Part shown: positions 41,969 through 51,904 of the stretch, piece by piece
Layout: the number at the start of each line of letters is the position of its first letter
Position numbering within the stretch: position 1 is the first letter of the stretch
Origin: an uncultured Flavobacteriaceae bacterium
GTDB lineage: Bacteria > Bacteroidota > Bacteroidia > Flavobacteriales > Flavobacteriaceae
Assembly: GCA_905479065.1 (NCBI GenBank)
Contig: CAJQLB010000027.1
Location: forward strand, 62,001 to 126,000
Direction: 5' to 3'
DNA length: 64,000 bases
Made by a program: the position numbers and the translations under genes
Notes under the pieces: model-generated
Seen by the model: the letters and a program-made list of their open reading frames with translations, nothing else
Told to the model about the DNA's origin: nothing
Database searches by the model: none

Positions 41969-43102
41969 TTAATTATGAATAATTTTTTTTATCAACAAAG
42001 AACCGTTATTTAAAATCAGTTTTACCGTATAAACACCGTGAGCATAAGGGCTCATATCTATACGACTACCTCTTCCTCTGTACAAAAACGTTCCTTTTTC
42101 ATCAAAGATTTCAACAGTGTTCACATGATCATCCTTAATTTCTAATGTGTGTTGAACTGGGTTAGGATACACCATGTTCTGATACTGTTCAGAACCTCCT
42201 TGAAGAGATAGCACCGAATCCTCAATGATTAACTCAATAACCTTTGCATTATCAGATAAATTTCCAAAGGCAAAAGACTCTGAAGTAATATAATAAACTG
42301 TATTAGTTTTATAAGCAATACTCTCAATTTGCTCAAAACTTAAACTTTCTGATAGAGATATAAAGGTGTTAGTTCCAGATAAAATATCGACATCCTCAAT
42401 ACTCTCACAAAACCATACAAAGGGCTGCAAAGTAGGGTTCGAATATCCGACCAACAATAACTGATTTGTATTATCGTCGTAAGTCGCTCCAGTAATTAAA
42501 CCATTCGCGTTTAATTCTGTTTCTAAAGGAGAAATAACATATGTTCCCGGTGTTTTTGGAAGCACATAAGCACTTGTAGTGCCAGAAACCCAGTTCTTGC
42601 TTAACAATACTAAACTTGAAGCGTCCCAAGAAACAAGTGCTTCGGCATCCCATGTGGTATTCTGAGGATTGGATGTGAAATCAATCTGATTAGCATAAGT
42701 AAAGCTAATGATTTCAGCAGTGACTACATTCGAGCTTTGATAATCGCTTTTACTGATTTTATAAACTTTCAAATCTGTTCGATCACCACTATTATTACCA
42801 AAATCACCAATATAAATACTAGAATCGTCCTGAGCCATGTCTTCCCAATCCACATTAGTTGCGCCAATAATAGTAATTACTCTAGTAACTAACTCAGTTT
42901 CTAAATCCAATTCATATAACACATTGTTGTTCCCGGAATCGTTGTGAGTAATAAGCTTGTTGTTATAAAAAATAGTCCCAGAAGATTCACTTAACTCGTT
43001 GGGTAATGCAAATTGCTCAGTGACTGAAAACACTTGTGCGTCAAGACTACTCAGGCTAAAAAATATAATCAAAAACCTAACAATGTGCCTAATAACTATC
43101 AT
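41969..43102 (-). CDS. T9SS-secreted beta-propeller-like protein
   Basis: 377-aa secreted protein with a signal peptide (FLIIFFSLSSLDAQ), a beta-propeller-like repeat body (residues 30-300; DSGNNNVLYELDLETELV, DFGNNSGDRTDLKVYKI are typical repeat units) and a type A T9SS sorting domain (MVYPNPVQHTLEIKDDHVNTVEIFDEKG..GVYTVKLIL). Similar proteins are cell-surface or secreted and have no known enzyme activity. Its start overlaps the SOUL gene by 14 bases, so it is cotranslated with that cluster. Confidence 0.82.
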   Translation of the reverse strand: MIVIRHIVRFLIIFFSLSSLDAQVFSVTEQFALPNELSESSGTIFYNNKLITHNDSGNNNVLYELDLETELVTRVITIIGATNVDWEDMAQDDSSIYIGDFGNNSGDRTDLKVYKISKSDYQSSNVVTAEIISFTYANQIDFTSNPQNTTWDAEALVSWDASSLVLLSKNWVSGTTSAYVLPKTPGTYVISPLETELNANGLITGATYDDNTNQLLLVGYSNPTLQPFVWFCESIEDVDILSGTNTFISLSESLSFEQIESIAYKTNTVYYITSESFAFGNLSDNAKVIELIIEDSVLSLQGGSEQYQNMVYPNPVQHTLEIKDDHVNTVEIFDEKGTFLYRGRGSRIDMSPYAHGVYTVKLILNNGSLLIKKIIHN

Positions 43103-43712
43103 GGGGTGCTTCTATCTCAACTAAAACCTCATTTAAACGATTAAACACTTCGTAAGGCGCATTATACCCGAAAAAATAAAATCGTTTTTGATGAACAATA
43201 CCATGCTTTTCGAGAGCTAAGGTTAATTTGTCTTTGAAAGATTTAATTTTATTGTCATTTGCCCAGCCGCTAAAACTAATGGCCGCCATTGTTTTTGCTG
43301 GCTCTTCTTTAAAAACAATATTAGATTGATTCGGTTTTGGTAAATCTTCTTTTTTTATTTCTTTTGGCACCATAAACATCATGGTCACAGAATCTCCTAT
43401 AGACATAGAAACAGGTGAGGTCATTGCAATTTTTTCCTCCGACTCGTTTCCTCCAAAAATATAACCTGCTAATATTGAAAAACCCTGACTAGAAGCTGTT
43501 TTATAGTCACTCGAAGTTAACTTAACTGACGTAAACAAAGTTGGCTCATATTCTCTAACTTCAAAATTATCATAAACCTCAACCGTTTTGTAAGGATATT
43601 TTTGAATCCCTCGTTGGCTAAAAAATCCAAATATTTGGACCGCTATAATAACCGTAAGAATAACTCCAATGATAATAAAAATAACTTTCATCGTGGCTGC
43701 AGTAAATTTCAC
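43089..43712 (-). CDS. SOUL heme-binding-family protein, membrane-anchored
   Basis: 207-aa protein with one N-terminal transmembrane helix (VIFIIIGVILTVIIAVQIFGFF) and a SOUL/HEBP domain: YPYKTVEVYDNFEVREYEPTLFTSV, AGYIFGGNESEEKIAMTSPVSM and TMMFMVPKEIKKEDLP match the family. HEBP-like proteins bind heme or porphyrins in eukaryotes; the bacterial role is unknown. Middle of the 3'-overlapping cluster T9SS propeller-SOUL-membrane protein. Confidence 0.87.
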   Translation of the reverse strand: MKFTAATMKVIFIIIGVILTVIIAVQIFGFFSQRGIQKYPYKTVEVYDNFEVREYEPTLFTSVKLTSSDYKTASSQGFSILAGYIFGGNESEEKIAMTSPVSMSIGDSVTMMFMVPKEIKKEDLPKPNQSNIVFKEEPAKTMAAISFSGWANDNKIKSFKDKLTLALEKHGIVHQKRFYFFGYNAPYEVFNRLNEVLVEIEAPHDSY

Positions 43713-43715
43713 ATG

Positions 43716-44090
43716 TTATGCTTTTGTCCTTAGAACCCATAAGCTATATCCTCCTAATAATAGCTCTCCAAGGCATCCAAATATAAATAAAATGGATGGC
43801 ATTCCATCAAGTATCATGCTGAGTACTCTTCCTAAAGCTAAGCCAAGCATAAAAAAAACATTAGAAGTTAGGGCTGCCTTAAAATATAGAGATTTAAACA
43901 GTCCTAATAACCACAGCACCGCAAAAGCCAAGTACAAACCCATTACAGCTTTTAATAAACTGCTATCATCTAAGGTATCTGGATAGATTTCAAAGTATTC
44001 GAAAGGAAAAAAGCCGTAAACAAAAGATACTGGGATTACAATAAAACAAGAAACTAGTAATGAAGCTTTATTGATAATCAGTTTATTCAT
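43716..44090 (-). CDS. Small membrane protein, 124 aa, four helices
   Basis: Four hydrophobic segments separated by short loops (ASLLVSCFIVIPVSFVYGF; AVMGLYLAFAVLWLLGLF; ALTSNVFFMLGLALGRVL; SILFIFGCLGELLLGGYSLWVL) suggest an integral inner-membrane protein, similar in layout to DUF4345-type proteins. No catalytic motif. Its ORF lies three bases upstream of the SOUL gene and nine after the M28 peptidase gene, so all four are one transcript. Confidence 0.65.
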   Translation of the reverse strand: MNKLIINKASLLVSCFIVIPVSFVYGFFPFEYFEIYPDTLDDSSLLKAVMGLYLAFAVLWLLGLFKSLYFKAALTSNVFFMLGLALGRVLSMILDGMPSILFIFGCLGELLLGGYSLWVLRTKA

Positions 44091-44099
44091 AATTGAGCC

Positions 44100-45326
44100 C
44101 TAAAATGAAATATCAAAAATTACTTCTTTACCGTCGCGCAACACTAACACTTTAGACTTATTCCCTTTTTCAAATACAGACAAAGCCCTCATATAGCTCA
44201 TCATGTCAACCACTGTACTGTCTCCTAATTTCACAACAACATCCCCTTTTTGTAATCCTGCCTTTTGAGCAGGTTTGTCGTCGCTCACACCATCAATACG
44301 CATCCCTTTGCCATCAAACAAATAGTCTGGAACTACGCCAAGCCCCACTTTAAATCGAGGAGTTTCCTCTGACTCGTTTTTTGTTTTTCTAAAACTGAGT
44401 TTTCCGTTGCTGTCGAGGTCTGTAATAATATCAAAAATATAATCAGAGATCATATTCATGCCTTCATAATTAAGCTTAGACGCATCATCTCCAGGTTTAT
44501 GGTAATCCTCGTGCTGACCTGTAAAGAAATGTAAAACAGGTACATCTCCTAGATAAAATGATGTGTGATCTGAAGGCCCAATACCTGACTCGTTTTCTAC
44601 TAATTTAAAAAATTGATTGTTTGCTGTAAGAGCTTGCTTAAACCTTGGAGAGGTGCCAACGCCATAAACAGCTAAAGTGCTATCTGCATTCATTTTACCA
44701 ACCATGTCCATATTAATCATGTAATTCATTTTGGCCACATCTATAGTGGCATTTTTGACAAAATAATTAGATCCTAACAACCCCATTTCTTCTCCTGAAA
44801 AAGCAATGAATAAATAATTATTATTAACATTAGTGGCGCGTAGTTTACTGGCTAAATTTAACATTAAAGCAACCCCACTTGCGTTATCGTCTGCACCGTT
44901 GTGAATCGCCTTCTCATCGCCTCTAAACAAAGAGTCTTCTCCTCCGTATCCTAAATGATCGTAATGAGCCCCGATAACAATAGTTTGATCACTTTTGTTA
45001 TCAATAAAACCTAATACATTGCGACCTACTATTGTGCTATCACTCGATACTTCTGTAAACTTGACGTCTTCATGTGGATTAGTTTTGGGTTTAAAATTAA
45101 ACATTTGAATATAGCCATCCGTTCCTTTAGGTTCTAAATCAAGTTCTTGAAACCTCTGTACTAAATATGCAGCGGCAGCTTTTTCTCCCTCGGTGCCTGT
45201 TTGACGACCTTCAAGTTTGTCATCAGCAAGAAAAGTGACATCTTCTAGAATTTTATTTTGAGTAGTGTATTCTTGTTTGCACCCTAGTAGCGACAAAAAA
45301 AGAACAAGTAGCGATATTTTTTTCAT
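44100..45326 (-). CDS. M28-family zinc aminopeptidase lipoprotein with PDZ domain
   Basis: Exported lipoprotein of 408 aa, with the lipobox LLGC (C16). The dizinc centre of the peptidase M28 family is complete: H121 (GAHYDHLG), D146 (NGADDNASG), the catalytic glutamate pair in FSGEEMGLLG (E179/E180), MDMVGKM (about 210) and HTSFYLGDVPVLHFF. A PDZ domain fills residues about 330-405 (GMRIDGVSDDKPAQKAGLQKGDVV). Typical Bacteroidota surface-anchored aminopeptidase. It is divergent from the PD40 gene through the overlapping promoters at 45338-45355. Confidence 0.93.
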   Translation of the reverse strand: MKKISLLVLFLSLLGCKQEYTTQNKILEDVTFLADDKLEGRQTGTEGEKAAAAYLVQRFQELDLEPKGTDGYIQMFNFKPKTNPHEDVKFTEVSSDSTIVGRNVLGFIDNKSDQTIVIGAHYDHLGYGGEDSLFRGDEKAIHNGADDNASGVALMLNLASKLRATNVNNNYLFIAFSGEEMGLLGSNYFVKNATIDVAKMNYMINMDMVGKMNADSTLAVYGVGTSPRFKQALTANNQFFKLVENESGIGPSDHTSFYLGDVPVLHFFTGQHEDYHKPGDDASKLNYEGMNMISDYIFDIITDLDSNGKLSFRKTKNESEETPRFKVGLGVVPDYLFDGKGMRIDGVSDDKPAQKAGLQKGDVVVKLGDSTVVDMMSYMRALSVFEKGNKSKVLVLRDGKEVIFDISF

Positions 45327-45337
45327 GATTTATGTGT

Positions 45338-45345
45338 TATTTTTG
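45338..45345 (+). promoter_or_regulatory. TATTTTTG -7 element for the PD40 lipoprotein gene
   Basis: Exact TAnnTTTG match, followed by GCGCAAAA. Predicted start near 45349-45352, inside the opposite promoter box; leader of about 33 bases to the ATG at 45385. Confidence 0.6.
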
Positions 45346-45347
45346 CG

Positions 45348-45355
45348 CAAAATTA
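45348..45355 (-). promoter_or_regulatory. TAATTTTG -7 element for the M28 peptidase operon
   Basis: Exact TAnnTTTG match on the minus strand. It is two bases from, and interlocked with, the opposing box through the perfect palindrome TTTTGCGCAAAA (45341-45352). Predicted start near 45341-45344, inside the opposite box; the ATG is at 45326. Confidence 0.6.
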
Positions 45356-45384
45356 GGTATTAATTGCCATTTAGAAACATAATT

Positions 45385-46488
45385 ATGAGGAAAACCATAT
45401 CACTTTTAACACTTGTTGTATTAATAACCGTGTCATGTAAATCTGAAAAAAAAGGAGAAAACGATGCTTACACAGGGGCAACAAAATGGGTAGACTCTTT
45501 GATTTATCCTGAAGAAACACATTTTAAATCTATCAAGCAAATCACCTTTGGCGGTGACAATGCTGAAGCTTACTGGAGCTTTGATGATTCCCAAATTATA
45601 TTCCAATCTAACAACAAAAAATGGGGGGTTGAATGTGATCAAATGTTTTTAATGAATCGTGATGAGGTTTTTGACACAAGTATGCCCCCTATGATAAGTA
45701 CTGGAAAAGGACGCACGACTTGTGCCTATTTTTTACCAAATAACAAACAGTTTGTGTATGGTTCAACACATTTAGGTGGTGATGAATGCCCAGACGCACC
45801 TCTTCGTAGAGAGGGAAAATATGTTTGGCCTATCTATGAAAGCTATGATATTTTTGTAGCAGATTTAGATGGAAATATCACAAATCAGCTAACGACCGAG
45901 CCCGGATATGATGCAGAAGCAACAGTGTCTCCACAAGGTGACCGTATTGTTTTCACCTCCATGAGAACTGGTGATTTAGAATTGTTTACTATGAATATTG
46001 ATGGTAGTGATGTTAAACAAGTCACCCATGAATTAGGTTACGATGGTGGTGCTTTTTTCTCACCTGACGGAACGCAGCTTATTTTTAGATCGTCAAGACC
46101 AAAAACAGTAAGTGAAATAAAAGAATATCAAGATTTGCTAGCAGAAGGATTAGTGCAGCCAACAGAAATGGAATTGTACATCTGTAATGCCGATGGTTCA
46201 AATTTACGCCAACTAACCAATCTTGGAAATGCTAATTGGAGCCCCTTCTTCCACCCTAGTGGTAAAAAAATATTATTTTCTTCAAACTTTGAGGCAGAAC
46301 GAGGATTTCCATTTAACCTCTATCTTATAGATTTAGACGGTAAAAACTTAGAGCGGGTGACTCATGGAGAGACTTTTGATGCGTTCCCTGTATTTTCAAA
46401 CGATGGAAAACACCTCTTGTTTTCATCTAATAGAAATAATGGTGGTGGTCGAGACACTAACTTATTTCTTGCGGAATGGCAAAATTAA
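45385..46488 (+). CDS. PD40/TolB-like beta-propeller lipoprotein
   Basis: 367-aa exported protein with a lipobox (LLTLVVLITVSC, about C16) and six-bladed propeller repeats of the PD40/TolB type: IKQITFGGDNAEAYWSFDDSQIIFQS, EATVSPQGDRIVFTSMRTGDLELFTMNIDGSDVKQVTHE, DGGAFFSPDGTQLIFRSSR, WSPFFHPSGKKILFSSN, DAFPVFSNDGKHLLFSSNR. These are binding scaffolds. The ATG at 45385 is preferred because the in-frame TTG at 45364 has no signal peptide context. Convergent with the TonB-receptor gene, nine bases apart. Confidence 0.87.
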   Translation: MRKTISLLTLVVLITVSCKSEKKGENDAYTGATKWVDSLIYPEETHFKSIKQITFGGDNAEAYWSFDDSQIIFQSNNKKWGVECDQMFLMNRDEVFDTSMPPMISTGKGRTTCAYFLPNNKQFVYGSTHLGGDECPDAPLRREGKYVWPIYESYDIFVADLDGNITNQLTTEPGYDAEATVSPQGDRIVFTSMRTGDLELFTMNIDGSDVKQVTHELGYDGGAFFSPDGTQLIFRSSRPKTVSEIKEYQDLLAEGLVQPTEMELYICNADGSNLRQLTNLGNANWSPFFHPSGKKILFSSNFEAERGFPFNLYLIDLDGKNLERVTHGETFDAFPVFSNDGKHLLFSSNRNNGGGRDTNLFLAEWQN

Positions 46489-46497
46489 TCTAAACAA

Positions 46498-48882
46498 CTA
46501 ATTTTTAAGCCTGTCACGTTCTGCCTTTTGACTTGTGCGTTGATTAGTTTTTAGCGCAGTGTTGCCAAACCTGTATCTAAATCCTAATTTAACGTAGCGT
46601 GTGTCAAGATCATTATATATGCGGCTACGTTGGTCTAAAAAGCTTAAACTTCTAGCGTAATCTTGCTTGTTAAACAAATCACTAACAGATAAAGAGATTA
46701 CGGCATTATCTTTAAGTAAAGTTTTCGACATTGTTAAATAGGTGTCCCAGCGTTCACGACTCGTCTGAAGTCCATATACATTCTCCCCTAGATAAACAAC
46801 GGATAATGTGGCTGTTAAGCTCTTATCCTCAAGGAGCGACACATTGTTTGTTAAATCTGTATAATTAGACCACTGGCTAAGTTGTATCGTTGATCCAGAA
46901 AAACTGTTCGTGTCTCGAATTTTATAAATGGAAGTTCCAAGTGACAAAAACCACCTTGACGTGATATTTAAATAAGCTTCAAAATCAAAGCCAATTTCTT
47001 CAGTACTGTCGATATTTATCGGTGTATAAATAATCACATTATCTAGATTATCTTGAAGAGGTAATTCAAAAAAATTATTTTTATACCGTTTATAGTAAGC
47101 CTCAAAGGTAAAGGTGTCTCCAAGGCTTGTCCCAAAAACATATTTATCATTAAAAACAGGTTTTAAATCTGGATTACCTGTTACAATCGTATTATCATTG
47201 AGATAATACACAAATGGATTGAGATTTCTGTAATCAGGACGTTCAATGCTTCTCTTATAGGTTATATAGGTGCTTATTTTATCTGATATTTGATAACCAA
47301 TATTTATGGTTGGGAAAAATTCGAGATAATCTTGTTTGCTATTGCTGTTATTTGAAGAAAGCCCTTTGATGTTTGTTTGTTCAGCACGTATTCCTGCGCT
47401 TATATTTATAGTCTTAAAATTATAGCTATAGTCAATAAAAGCAGCATACACGTCTTCATTGTAATTGAAATTATTTGTATTATTTGTGTTTAATATTTCC
47501 TCGTTATTGATGATGTCATTCTGTAAAATGCCACTAGATGTTTGTACGTTTGACCATTTCACTCCAGTAGCTAACAGTATCTCATCGCTTAAATTGATAG
47601 CATACTCTAATTGAGTAGTAAAAATTTCTGTGTCTTGTTCCGCAAGCACATTAAATGCTGTCTGCTCTAAGATAATCAAGCTGCTCTGTGAGTATTTACT
47701 ACTAACGTCTTGTTGTCTTTGATAGTCGTAATTCGTGTAATGAATATTTGCAGCTATTCTTGAAGCATCGTTAGCATTATAGACATAATCTAAGTCAATT
47801 CCGGTATTAAATTTAGTGTCTCTTGAAATACTTTTTGAATCAATGCGATTAATGTTGCTGTCAGCTGACTGAATGGCTGTGTAGCCTCGAGCAAGATATT
47901 TGAAATAAGGTAAAAATTGAGTATTCGCAGACAAGTTAAGGCTGCTTTTTTTATTAAAATCGTAATCAATGTTTAAAGATGCGTTGTGGGTTTCAGACCA
48001 CGTATTTCTATTAAAATTAGTAACCCATTCTTCATTGGGGTAATAAATATGTTCTTTATCAATACGATTGTCCTTCTTTGTAGTGTAATTATAGTTTAAA
48101 AAAACGTTTATTTTTCGCGCTTTTAAATATTGAGATATACCCATGTTATACTTTGGAAATACTCCTTGTGTGTAATTACTAAAAAGACTACCATTATATC
48201 CAGAAATGAGATTTTTTGACATCTTGATGTTTAGAACCACACTATTATCAGCATCATATTTTGCGGATGGATTAGTGATTACTTCTACAGATTGAATATT
48301 TGATGCGGGTGTGCTTTGAAGTAATTCAATCAATTCAGGTGACGACAAATGTACTCTACGATCATTAATATAAACTACAGGAGGGGTGTTTTGAACCAAA
48401 ATAGTGTCATCTAAAACTAGCACGCTCGGAGTACTTCTTAAAACTTCAACAAGATTTCCTTGGCTCAATGCTGTATTCTCTACCTTAAAAACTAAACGGT
48501 CTGGCTCACGTTTTAATATTGGTTTTACAAAAAAAAGCTCTACTTCCTCAAGGTTCTCTAAAGACGCTGTTATCCGTAATTGTAAATCATCTAGGTTCTC
48601 AGTAAGCTCGATATTTTGGTAAACCTCCTTGTAGCCAATAAAACTTGCATTTAAAAGGTATTTATTAGGTTTTAATTTATCTATTTTAAACAATCCCTTG
48701 TCGTCGGAAGACGTTCCAGTAACCACCGTTGAGTCTTGTGGATTCAGAACTAAAATATTTGCAAATGCAACCGGCTCATTTTTTTCATCATTAATAACAC
48801 CAGATAACTCATATGATTGAGCATTTATTGATGTAATAAAACCTAAAAAAACAGTTATAAATAAGTAGATTTTGACATTCAT
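46498..48882 (-). CDS. TonB-dependent receptor with CarboxypepD_reg-like domain
   Basis: Outer-membrane barrel of 794 aa for uptake or for signalling. A signal peptide (MNVKIYLFITVFLGFITSINAQ) supports the ATG at 48882, rather than the longer frame to 48918. A regulatory beta sandwich follows (SYELSGVINDEKNEPVAFANILVLNPQ), then a plug (residues about 115-230) and a barrel with many alternating strands that ends in the aromatic-rich RYRFG signature (YVKLGFRYRFGN). The sequence resembles 'outer membrane beta-barrel family' receptors without a TonB box that I can point to. No SusD partner is adjacent. Confidence 0.88.
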   Translation of the reverse strand: MNVKIYLFITVFLGFITSINAQSYELSGVINDEKNEPVAFANILVLNPQDSTVVTGTSSDDKGLFKIDKLKPNKYLLNASFIGYKEVYQNIELTENLDDLQLRITASLENLEEVELFFVKPILKREPDRLVFKVENTALSQGNLVEVLRSTPSVLVLDDTILVQNTPPVVYINDRRVHLSSPELIELLQSTPASNIQSVEVITNPSAKYDADNSVVLNIKMSKNLISGYNGSLFSNYTQGVFPKYNMGISQYLKARKINVFLNYNYTTKKDNRIDKEHIYYPNEEWVTNFNRNTWSETHNASLNIDYDFNKKSSLNLSANTQFLPYFKYLARGYTAIQSADSNINRIDSKSISRDTKFNTGIDLDYVYNANDASRIAANIHYTNYDYQRQQDVSSKYSQSSLIILEQTAFNVLAEQDTEIFTTQLEYAINLSDEILLATGVKWSNVQTSSGILQNDIINNEEILNTNNTNNFNYNEDVYAAFIDYSYNFKTINISAGIRAEQTNIKGLSSNNSNSKQDYLEFFPTINIGYQISDKISTYITYKRSIERPDYRNLNPFVYYLNDNTIVTGNPDLKPVFNDKYVFGTSLGDTFTFEAYYKRYKNNFFELPLQDNLDNVIIYTPINIDSTEEIGFDFEAYLNITSRWFLSLGTSIYKIRDTNSFSGSTIQLSQWSNYTDLTNNVSLLEDKSLTATLSVVYLGENVYGLQTSRERWDTYLTMSKTLLKDNAVISLSVSDLFNKQDYARSLSFLDQRSRIYNDLDTRYVKLGFRYRFGNTALKTNQRTSQKAERDRLKN

Positions 48883-49004
48883 GCAATAGCAATATGTTGC
48901 AAACATAAAACATTTCAATTACTTAAATTTACGGTAAATCCATAAATTGAACTTCTTACTGCGCTTAATAAGTAAACGACTCTTTCAAATGTCTTAATTT
49001 TATG

Positions 49005-49012
49005 TATTTTTG
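49005..49012 (+). promoter_or_regulatory. TATTTTTG -7 element for lepA
   Basis: Exact TAnnTTTG match; transcription should start near 49016-49019, about 27 bases before the ATG at 49045. Confidence 0.6.
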
Positions 49013-49044
49013 CGCTTCGGTATTACATGCCTAATATTGCTTGA

Positions 49045-50841
49045 ATGAAAAAGATAAGAAACTTCTGTATCATCGCCCATATTGACCATGGCAAAAGCAC
49101 CCTGGCCGATCGCTTATTAGAATTTACCGGTTCTGTTACCGATCGAGAGAAACAGGATCAATTACTGGACAGTATGGATCTTGAAAGAGAACGCGGAATC
49201 ACGATTAAGTCTCATGCTATTCAAATGGAGTACCAGTATGGTGGAGACGTCTACACTTTAAACCTTATTGACACCCCTGGTCATGTGGATTTTTCATACG
49301 AAGTTTCGCGATCTATCGCAGCGTGTGAAGGTGCGTTACTTATTGTGGATGCTGCACAAAGTATTCAGGCTCAAACAATTTCAAACTTATACTTAGCCTT
49401 AGAAAATGATTTAGAAATAATTCCTGTTCTTAACAAGGTTGATTTACCGAGTGCAAATCCAGAAGAGGTAACTGACGATATTGTTGACTTGCTTGGCTGT
49501 GATCCTACCGAAGTGATTCCGGCTAGTGCAAAAACAGGTATTGGTATTGAAAGTATTTTAAGTGCTATTATTGAACGTATTCCTTCACCAGAAGGGTCCT
49601 TAGATGAGCCGCTACAAGCCCTAATCTTTGATTCTGTTTACAACCCTTTTCGTGGAGTAGAAACCTATTTTCGTGTCATTAATGGAGCAATAAAAAAGGG
49701 ACAGCACATAAAATTTATTGCCACTGGGCAAACATATTTTGCTGACGAAGTTGGAACGCTGAAACTTAAACAATTTCCAAGAAAAGAAATTAAAGCTGGA
49801 GATGTTGGTTATGTCATTACGGGAATTAAAGAAGCTAAAGAAGTGAAAGTTGGGGACACCATCACTGACGCAAAAACACCAACCACAAATGCTATTGCAG
49901 GCTTTGAAGACGTAAAACCAATGGTTTTTGCTGGTATATATCCTGTAGACACTGAAGATTATGAGGAGCTTCGAAACTCTATGGAGAAACTTCAATTAAA
50001 CGATGCCTCCTTGGTCTTTGCTCCGGAAAGTTCTGCAGCCCTTGGGTTTGGTTTTCGATGTGGTTTTCTTGGGATGTTGCACATGGAGATTATTCAAGAG
50101 CGTCTTGAGCGTGAGTTTAATATGACTGTAATCACAACGGTTCCCAATGTAAGCTACTATGCTTTTACCAGAAAAGATCCAGATAATGTCATTATTGTAA
50201 ACAATCCATCAGACCTTCCGGATCCTTCAACACTAGATCATGTTGAAGAGCCTTTTATCAAAGCTACCATTATTACAAAAGCAGATTTTGTGGGTAATGT
50301 TATGAGTTTGTGTATAGAAAAACGTGGAATGATTACAAACCAAACGTATTTAACGCCTGAACGAGTTGAATTAAGCTTTGATATGCCTTTGGCAGAAATC
50401 GTGTTTGATTTTTATGATCGTTTAAAAACTGTATCAAAAGGCTACGCCTCGTTTGACTACCATCCAATTGGTATGAAGACGTCAAAATTGGTTCGTGTAG
50501 ATATCCTGTTAAATGCCCAGCCTGTTGATGCTTTGTCTGCTTTAATTCATGCTGAAAATGCACACAAAATTGGGAAAAAGATAACTGAAAAACTAAAAGA
50601 ATTAATTCCACGTCAGCAATTTGATATTCCAATACAAGCAGCTATAGGGGCTAAAATTATCGCCAGAGAAACAACAAAAGCATTACGAAAAGACGTTACA
50701 GCAAAATGTTATGGTGGTGATATTTCTAGAAAACGAAAGCTGCTTGAAAAACAGAAAAAAGGAAAAAAACGTATGCGACAAGTTGGAAGTGTCGAAATTC
50801 CACAAGCCGCTTTTATGGCTGTCCTGAAATTAAACGACTAA
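49045..50841 (+). CDS. lepA: Elongation factor 4 (LepA), back-translocating GTPase
   Basis: Ribosome-associated GTPase that fixes stalled or mistranslocated ribosomes. G motifs: AHIDHGKST (11-19), DTPGHVDFS (about 76-84), NKVDLPSA (about 131) and SAKTG (about 164). The LepA-specific C-terminal domain is present ([30 protein letters not shown]). At 598 aa it is exact family length. Single gene with its own promoter. Confidence 0.97.
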   Translation: MKKIRNFCIIAHIDHGKSTLADRLLEFTGSVTDREKQDQLLDSMDLERERGITIKSHAIQMEYQYGGDVYTLNLIDTPGHVDFSYEVSRSIAACEGALLIVDAAQSIQAQTISNLYLALENDLEIIPVLNKVDLPSANPEEVTDDIVDLLGCDPTEVIPASAKTGIGIESILSAIIERIPSPEGSLDEPLQALIFDSVYNPFRGVETYFRVINGAIKKGQHIKFIATGQTYFADEVGTLKLKQFPRKEIKAGDVGYVITGIKEAKEVKVGDTITDAKTPTTNAIAGFEDVKPMVFAGIYPVDTEDYEELRNSMEKLQLNDASLVFAPESSAALGFGFRCGFLGMLHMEIIQERLEREFNMTVITTVPNVSYYAFTRKDPDNVIIVNNPSDLPDPSTLDHVEEPFIKATIITKADFVGNVMSLCIEKRGMITNQTYLTPERVELSFDMPLAEIVFDFYDRLKTVSKGYASFDYHPIGMKTSKLVRVDILLNAQPVDALSALIHAENAHKIGKKITEKLKELIPRQQFDIPIQAAIGAKIIARETTKALRKDVTAKCYGGDISRKRKLLEKQKKGKKRMRQVGSVEIPQAAFMAVLKLND

Positions 50842-50984
50842 GAAGAGTCTCACAATTACTATTTGACTTATTGATAAAATGTTTTTTACAATTTTTGTTT
50901 TTGGTAAGCATTTAAAAGATACTATCTCTAAATAATTTCTTAAGTTTTTTTCGTTCTATCATCATTTTATTACTTTGCATTACT

Positions 50985-51842
50985 ATGAAATTATACCCAA
51001 TAAATGCCGGAAATTTTAAGCTTGATGGAGGGGCTATGTTTGGAGTTGTTCCTAAGTCTATTTGGAATAAAACAAACCCAGCAGACGCAAACAATATGAT
51101 TGATATTGCCGCGCGGTGTTTACTTGTTGAAAACGGAAACAAACTCACTTTAATTGATACCGGAATGGGAAACAAACAAAGTGATAAATTTTTTAGTTAT
51201 TACCATCTTTGGGGTAATGATACTCTTGAAGCTTCATTAAAAACAGCTGGTTTTCACAGGGACGACATTACTGATGTCTTTATGACGCATTTACATTTTG
51301 ATCATTGTGGTGGTGGTGTTCAGTGGAATTCCGACAAAACAGATTTTGAAACTGTTTTTAAAAATGCTAATTATTGGAGTAACAAGAATCATTGGAATTG
51401 GGCAACAAAACCTAATAAACGTGAAAAAGCCTCCTTTCTAAAAGAAAATATTTCACCCATTGAAGCTAGTGGACAACTAAAGTTTTTATCGCTTTCATCA
51501 TCAAAAATTCTAAGTTCAACAGAATTAGATTTTAATATATTTCTTGCAGATGGGCACACTGAAAAACAAATGATTCCAATGATTGAATATCAAAATAAAA
51601 CCATTTGTTTTATGGCTGATTTACTCCCAACCGTTGGGCACTTACCTGTACCGTTTGTCATGGGTTACGACACAAGGCCATTAATAACCCTTGATGAAAA
51701 AGAAGGATTTTTAAAGTTAGCCGCTGACAACAACTATTACCTGTTTTTAGAGCACGATGCACATCACCCAATTATCACGGTAAAACACACAGAAAAAGGA
51801 GTACGGCTGTCTAAAGTTTTTCAAATTGAAGAATTGTTTTAA
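50985..51842 (+). CDS. MBL-fold metallo-hydrolase
   Basis: 285-aa metallo-beta-lactamase-fold enzyme. The zinc-binding core HLHFDHCGGG sits at residues 102-111 (HxHxDH), with a second metal-site histidine probably in FLADGHTEKQM (about 190) and a third in LEHDAHHP (about 255). It is close to lactonase or glyoxalase-like hydrolases; the substrate is unknown. The near-match promoter TTACTTTG (50970-50977) would place the transcript start within a few bases of the ATG, so the mRNA may be leaderless. Confidence 0.85.
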   Translation: MKLYPINAGNFKLDGGAMFGVVPKSIWNKTNPADANNMIDIAARCLLVENGNKLTLIDTGMGNKQSDKFFSYYHLWGNDTLEASLKTAGFHRDDITDVFMTHLHFDHCGGGVQWNSDKTDFETVFKNANYWSNKNHWNWATKPNKREKASFLKENISPIEASGQLKFLSLSSSKILSSTELDFNIFLADGHTEKQMIPMIEYQNKTICFMADLLPTVGHLPVPFVMGYDTRPLITLDEKEGFLKLAADNNYYLFLEHDAHHPIITVKHTEKGVRLSKVFQIEELF

Positions 51843-51904
51843 AATCTAAAAAAAATCACTGTATATATTGCATTAATAAAAGCTAAAAAATTATCAAATT
51901 AACT

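Noticed and set aside
42471-42653. 60-aa minus-strand ORF within the T9SS propeller gene
   Set aside because: Alternative frame of a confidently called gene, with no start-site or coding support.
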